Shown: in pieces, positions 59,904 to 64,000 of the stretch
Position numbering within the stretch: the stretch's first letter is position 1
Layout of the letters: each line of letters opens with the position of its first letter
Source of the DNA: Symsagittifera roscoffensis
Taxonomy: Eukaryota > Xenacoelomorpha > Acoela > Convolutidae
Direction: 5' to 3'
NCBI RefSeq assembly: GCF_963678635.1
Contig: NC_087069.1
Coordinates: forward strand, 48,935,892-48,999,891
Length of the DNA stretch: 64,000 nt
The notes under the pieces: model-generated
Seen by the model: the letters and a program-made list of their open reading frames with translations, nothing else
What the model was told of the DNA's origin: nothing
Databases searched by the model: none
Program-made: the position numbers and the translations under genes

Positions 59904-62678
59904 TTATTCTGGCGCGTTGCCTACTTCCATATCCTCGCCTGCTTCGCTGAGAGTTTCGTCCATACTCTCTTCTTCTGACTCAGTTTTTCTTCTCTCGAGA
60001 ATTCTCTTGAACCTGTCTTCCACGGGTCCACTCCTGTTGTCTCCAGATGTCTCTACTGACGGGGGCGACGGTGTCATCGGTTCCAACTTCTTATACTCCG
60101 TTAGAGCCACATACAGCTGACCTGCTGCGTTCAGTTCTCTTCCCTCCTGTCTTATTTCCACCTGTTCTAATCCATAGGGAGCCTTGTACTTCCGCGTCGC
60201 GAACTTCATGTCGTCCGCCAATGCAATGTGCCCCTCCTTCACGAGCATCCTGCCATCGTCCCACACCGGCAGCATGTTCTCAAGTCCTTCCTTCTCCAGA
60301 GTTCTCAAGACTTTTCGCACCTCGTATCCGGGTGGCAGCGAGCCTCTCATCCTTTTCGCCTGCTTTGTCCACGAGTTTATTTTCGCTTCGCTCGTGTGGA
60401 AATAGACCGCCGCGGTGTAGCCGATGAACAAGGGGTCCCAGCCATCGGTGAAGTCCTTCTGCATTTCTTCCATCGTGACTTTTGCAAAAATGGATGGGAC
60501 TACCAAGGGACTATTCATTCCCAAGGTCATCCTCCTGACTATTGGGAACTCAGGCATGATGGCAGGCAGGATTTCTCTCTCCATGATGGTCTCCAGTTCC
60601 CGCTTGACCATCGCAAAGCTTTCTTTCCAAGCAGGAATTCTCAAGATTTCCCGTCCGTCCGCGGTCAGTGGGTTCAGGTTCCAGATTTTCGGGTATGCCT
60701 CGATGGGGCCCTCACGTTTGCCTCCCATTCTGCATTGCAGCTGTCCCCTGAAGTTGTATACTATCAACTCGGCATCTTTCACCTTTCCAAAGAGTACCGT
60801 GTTACTCATTTCTGCCCTGAGCGTCTCCTGTTGGCACCAATTGAGCGCTGTCCCGTCTAGGATGCTGATCAGACTCAAGTGCGTCACAGAGTAACGATAC
60901 GTTATCACCAGGGGGTCTGGAAATGCGTACGTCACTGCTGGACCGTAAATACAAGTCACCACCTCCTCTAGACCTCTAATTATCCCCATCGGGTCCGACC
61001 TCATGGCCAGGCACAGGTCCGTCAACAGAGGCATGCCTCCATTCATCTTCTTCCACTCCTCTCTAGACTTTGGATTCTTTTCCTCGCCCGTCATGTGTCG
61101 ATTCTGCATCATAAGGTACTGTACCAACAGCGTCTTCAGTCCCGCGGCACACTTGTAAGAAGAGGTTTCAATACTCGAGTGGGTTTTGCCCATCGACAGT
61201 GGCTCCCCATATCTCATTAGTCGATGAAATGATACTAACTCCCCATGAGTCAGGAGCACTAGTGCCAGGTACCCATCAACTCGGAGTGTTTCTACTCCTC
61301 GACTGAACATGTATATTGGGCCCATGTTGAATAAGTACCTGGGGTAAACCAGATATAAGGCCAATAGCAGGCTAATGCGCATTCCTAGAATCTCCTGCAC
61401 AAAAGCTCCAAAGAGAGTCGCCTTGGTGCCGAACACTTCCGCCATGAAATCTCTGCCCCAGTAAGGACTCAAGAACTCCAGGATTTCGTGATTTTTTCTG
61501 GTCCTCAGCTCGCCCTCCGCGTGCTCTCTCCAGAACCCTCCAATCGTCACTTCATTTGCTGCCGAGACAAATCTAGCTACCGTCCTTTCTCTTCTTTCGG
61601 CCAGCTTCAGCTGCTTTTGAAGGAAACTCCAGATTTGCTTCACGAGGGGCGGTGCATCCTCCCTCGTCTTGTTCGTGGCGTTCTCTAGCCTTGGTGTCAA
61701 AAATGGCCACCAATCTTTCTCCTGTGTCAGACGGTATGCCATTGACTCTAGCTGCTTCTCCGTCTCGGCCACGTTTCTTCTCTCATGGCTTGGTACTCTA
61801 GACTTGCCGGTAGAATCCGTGACCTTCACTTCCATGCTCCTGAACCACAAGCTGGCCGTCAACTCGTTTATCGCTGGGTGGTCGTCCCCAATAACCGGGT
61901 TGAACTTAAATTGCCGGGCAAAGTTTGATATTTCCAGCAAGAGCACCTCGTCTAAAACAATCAGGATGTCGACCAGTCCATAAAAGCCCCTCAGTGCATG
62001 GGATATGTCCGCCCACGCCGCCGCCAAATCTGATTTGCGGAGCCTCAGGTTTGATAGTTCCAATTCCCGATTGGGAGCAGCCATCAAGATTCGCCACTCG
62101 TTTCCCTCCGCTATCAGTTTCAAGACCGCATACACGAACTGTAGGGCAGGTGGCATACTCGCGTATCCAGGGGACGTGGTGAACACCACCTTCGTCTTGG
62201 AGCCGAATCTCGAGACCACATTCTCTTGCACCTCGTTCATCGCCGCGAACAACGTCTGGATAGCTTCCCAGATCTTCCTCGGTGTTGGTTCACCGACCTT
62301 CAGCTGCTCAAGAAGTCCCGCCGCATGCAGGTGATCATTCATCCCTGCAAACAAGAGCAACTCAGGTTCACAGGGCATCTCCGATTTTATCGCCACCACT
62401 AGTGTTAACATCTGATTTAGCTCCGCTCCAGGCAAAGAGTATATCAGCGTCTCTGGCCAAAACAATTTGGGGGACGTCCCTTCAAAGTCGGAACCCGCTA
62501 TGATGACTACCCTTGCAGCAGCTGGATCTGCTCTATCATAAACCGCTAACGTCTTGGCCAGCTGGGTACTCCCACAGGGCTTCCCGTATCTGGGGTCTGT
62601 TGCCAACTTCGATCCTTCGTAGGCGGCATCCGGCAATTCCATTTCCCCCGGATTTAGCAGCTTGTCTACCACTCTCAA
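59904..62678 (-). CDS. Large accessory protein, main part (element C)
   Basis: 924 codons corresponding to residues about 170-1095 of the element A large protein. The degraded SGNH-like landmarks are present: A-G-S-D-F-E-G, F-A-G-M-N-D-H and D-I-S-H. An in-frame TAG at 62679-62681 (CAG in A) splits it from the N-terminal piece, and an in-frame TAA at 59904-59906 ends it. Confidence 0.8.
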   Translation of the reverse strand: MRVVDKLLNPGEMELPDAAYEGSKLATDPRYGKPCGSTQLAKTLAVYDRADPAAARVVIIAGSDFEGTSPKLFWPETLIYSLPGAELNQMLTLVVAIKSEMPCEPELLLFAGMNDHLHAAGLLEQLKVGEPTPRKIWEAIQTLFAAMNEVQENVVSRFGSKTKVVFTTSPGYASMPPALQFVYAVLKLIAEGNEWRILMAAPNRELELSNLRLRKSDLAAAWADISHALRGFYGLVDILIVLDEVLLLEISNFARQFKFNPVIGDDHPAINELTASLWFRSMEVKVTDSTGKSRVPSHERRNVAETEKQLESMAYRLTQEKDWWPFLTPRLENATNKTREDAPPLVKQIWSFLQKQLKLAERRERTVARFVSAANEVTIGGFWREHAEGELRTRKNHEILEFLSPYWGRDFMAEVFGTKATLFGAFVQEILGMRISLLLALYLVYPRYLFNMGPIYMFSRGVETLRVDGYLALVLLTHGELVSFHRLMRYGEPLSMGKTHSSIETSSYKCAAGLKTLLVQYLMMQNRHMTGEEKNPKSREEWKKMNGGMPLLTDLCLAMRSDPMGIIRGLEEVVTCIYGPAVTYAFPDPLVITYRYSVTHLSLISILDGTALNWCQQETLRAEMSNTVLFGKVKDAELIVYNFRGQLQCRMGGKREGPIEAYPKIWNLNPLTADGREILRIPAWKESFAMVKRELETIMEREILPAIMPEFPIVRRMTLGMNSPLVVPSIFAKVTMEEMQKDFTDGWDPLFIGYTAAVYFHTSEAKINSWTKQAKRMRGSLPPGYEVRKVLRTLEKEGLENMLPVWDDGRMLVKEGHIALADDMKFATRKYKAPYGLEQVEIRQEGRELNAAGQLYVALTEYKKLEPMTPSPPSVETSGDNRSGPVEDRFKRILERRKTESEEESMDETLSEAGEDMEVGNAPE

Positions 62679-63176
62679 CTATACTGGAGTCGCCAATCTG
62701 ATTCTGGCGATATTCGCCCGGTGCTTGGGAGGTTCTGATATGAGTCCGGGGATCCCCAGTAACTTGAGAGGTCTATAATTGACGGGTCCCATGATCGTCT
62801 TCGTGGGAATCCCTGTCAAGTCCGCTGTCTCCATCAGCTTTGCTCTCGAGAAATGTGCCTCATGAGCCTTCAACCAATCCACGCAGTGATGCCTACTCAA
62901 GTCCTCATGTGACACTCTATCGATGCCCAATATCTCCGCCAATTCTCGCCGACATTCCAAGACTTTTAGATCCAGCCTCTTCACCTTTTCTGCATACTTC
63001 AAGCGAGCAGCCTCCACAGGCCTCTCCGCCCTCCTGCTCTCTGCCACTACCACTGAGGATATCACTGAACTCGGGGGCGTTAATGACCTCACCTCCTCGG
63101 ATTCCATTGGTGTGACACTCGGCAATCTTGCTTGGTTGCTCCTTGAACTATCTCTAGAGTCGACCCTCGGTCCCAA
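62679..63176 (-). pseudogene. Large accessory protein, N-terminal piece (element C)
   Basis: 165 codons matching the first 165 residues of the element A large protein, including R-V-D-S-R-D-S-S and the M-G-P-V-N-Y-R-P block. In the same frame as the SGNH protein upstream, split by a TGA at about 63225. Confidence 0.72.
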
Positions 63177-63224
63177 ACGACTAGAGAGGGCCCTCGAGGC
63201 CAGGAATGGGGGATTCGGGGGTGG

Positions 63225-64000
63225 TCAGAAAGTAAACTGGGCCGTCTCCAGCAGGTCCGCCTCTAGCGCATTTATGTGTCCTTGGAAGACGCCATTCAGC
63301 CACTCCACTCCTCTTGGTCTATCAAAGTGGATGCCGTCATTAGAGGTGTCATCAGGGAATCCCGCCTGTTCCATCTGTTCCGCCACATCCAACAATCTGA
63401 GGGGAAGCACACTCTTCTGATGGATCTCTAGGATCACTATGTTCAGGTTTCGCACCTTCTCATTCATCTCCAAGGCATGCTGGTCGAACCTCATGTTGTA
63501 GGGGACAGTGCATATCGTCAACAGGATGGGGTCCATCTGGATCCTCAGCTCCTCTAGAAGGCAGCACATCTTGTCGTGCAATCTCGTCACCTTCCTGGGT
63601 TCCCCTCTGGATACATCATTTGTTCCGATCATCAAGGTTACCGTGTATACTTTTGTCATCCCCAGCATATCAAGTGTCGCCAATATCTGTGGCGATGCTG
63701 CCCCAGCGAAACTCAAGATACCCGTCTGCCAGTGCGATTGAATCCGGGTCAACACCCGCAATAGGCTGTCCCCTATAATTAAGTGAATCGCGCCTTCTGG
63801 CACGCGGGGTGGCGCAAGGTATTCCACCCAAGCTGCATCGTGAAAACAGTCTCTCCTGACCCTTTGTTCCGGATTCCAGTCCAACCGGTTGTGCCTGTGG
63901 TATCTTTTTTCGGTGTTCTTCTTATAGCTCGAGACCATGACGCTTCTGACCTGTTGTTCCCTCCATGTTGGGGGAAGCTCCGCCCTTGACGAGACCTCAC
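63225..64000 (-). CDS. SGNH/GDSL hydrolase-like protein (element C, 5' end outside window)
   Basis: The frame is open to the right window edge; an internal Met is at 63938. The SGNH blocks are I-I-G-D-S-L-L-R, F-A-G-A-A, I-G-T-N-D-V-S and D-G-I-H-F-D, all intact. Block III reads G-T-N-D, the usual form, where element A has G-N-N-D. At the end it reads through the position of the element A TAG (GAG here) but meets its own TGA 14 codons later. That supports a polyprotein joined to the large region. Confidence 0.82.
   Translation of the reverse strand, partial: EVSSRAELPPTWREQQVRSVMVSSYKKNTEKRYHRHNRLDWNPEQRVRRDCFHDAAWVEYLAPPRVPEGAIHLIIGDSLLRVLTRIQSHWQTGILSFAGAASPQILATLDMLGMTKVYTVTLMIGTNDVSRGEPRKVTRLHDKMCCLLEELRIQMDPILLTICTVPYNMRFDQHALEMNEKVRNLNIVILEIHQKSVLPLRLLDVAEQMEQAGFPDDTSNDGIHFDRPRGVEWLNGVFQGHINALEADLLETAQFTF

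Larger units (their letters stand above)
57889..61422. repeat. Tandem duplication in element C, copy 2
   Basis: Partner of 54343-57868. The join carries a 20-bp filler at 57869-57888. Its first 12 bp, with the preceding C, repeat 13 bp found just upstream (57852-57864), a pattern seen when a copying polymerase slips or switches template. Confidence 0.93.
51943..64000 (-). mobile_element. Element C: 3' half of an A-like giant retrotransposon
   Basis: Contains SGNH, large and cysteine-rich coding regions very close to element A, a 3' UTR, a polypurine tract and 227 bp of an A-type LTR. Gag-Pol lies to the right of the window. A 3.5-kb internal stretch is duplicated in tandem, and the frame has several stops and indels. 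Confidence 0.85.

Overview
The window is almost entirely long LTR retrotransposons of the Ty3/gypsy class (Metaviridae-like). I see no convincing host gene, tRNA, rRNA or CRISPR array. The genome is an animal or other eukaryotic genome: reading frames are long and intronless, Gag carries CCHC knuckles, and Pol runs PR-RT-RNaseH-INT. The Pol style and general feel suggest an invertebrate, possibly a nematode, but that is a low-confidence inference.

Four elements are present. I name them A to D. D (1-4409, + strand) is the 3' end of one element with its LTR. B (4482-51942, - strand) is a near-complete element, about 24.5 kb once its insertion is subtracted. A (9037-31946, - strand) is a complete 22.9-kb element sitting inside B, bounded by two 896-bp LTRs. 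C (51943-64000, - strand) is the 3' half of another A-like element. It carries an internal 3.5-kb tandem duplication, and B appears to have inserted into its 3' LTR. The order of events reads C, then B into C, then A into B.

A and B share the same unusual plan although their sequences are well diverged. After the 5' LTR and a primer-binding-like block comes a long leader of 2.5-2.9 kb full of repeats. Next is a giant Gag-PR-RT-RNaseH-INT reading frame of about 2,900-3,200 codons that ends in a macro domain. After a gap of 0.4-0.5 kb comes a second giant frame of about 2,960-2,990 codons in the position where retroviruses keep env. It encodes, in order, a coiled coil, an intact-looking SGNH (GDSL) hydrolase domain, a long region that starts with a degraded second SGNH-like domain, and a cysteine-rich C-terminal part. 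A 3' UTR, a polypurine tract and the 3' LTR follow. Every copy carries scattered stops and frameshifts. Almost all are private to one copy, so the ancestral frames were probably continuous. These copies look dead.

The most interesting points are the second giant frame, which opens with a coiled coil plus SGNH hydrolase like ORF1 proteins of CR1/L2 LINEs; the TARG1-like macro domain fused to Pol; ten exact copies of one polypurine-tract 10-mer, six of them inside coding sequence and in more than one reading frame; and repeat arrays in the leaders with 14-bp-based periods.
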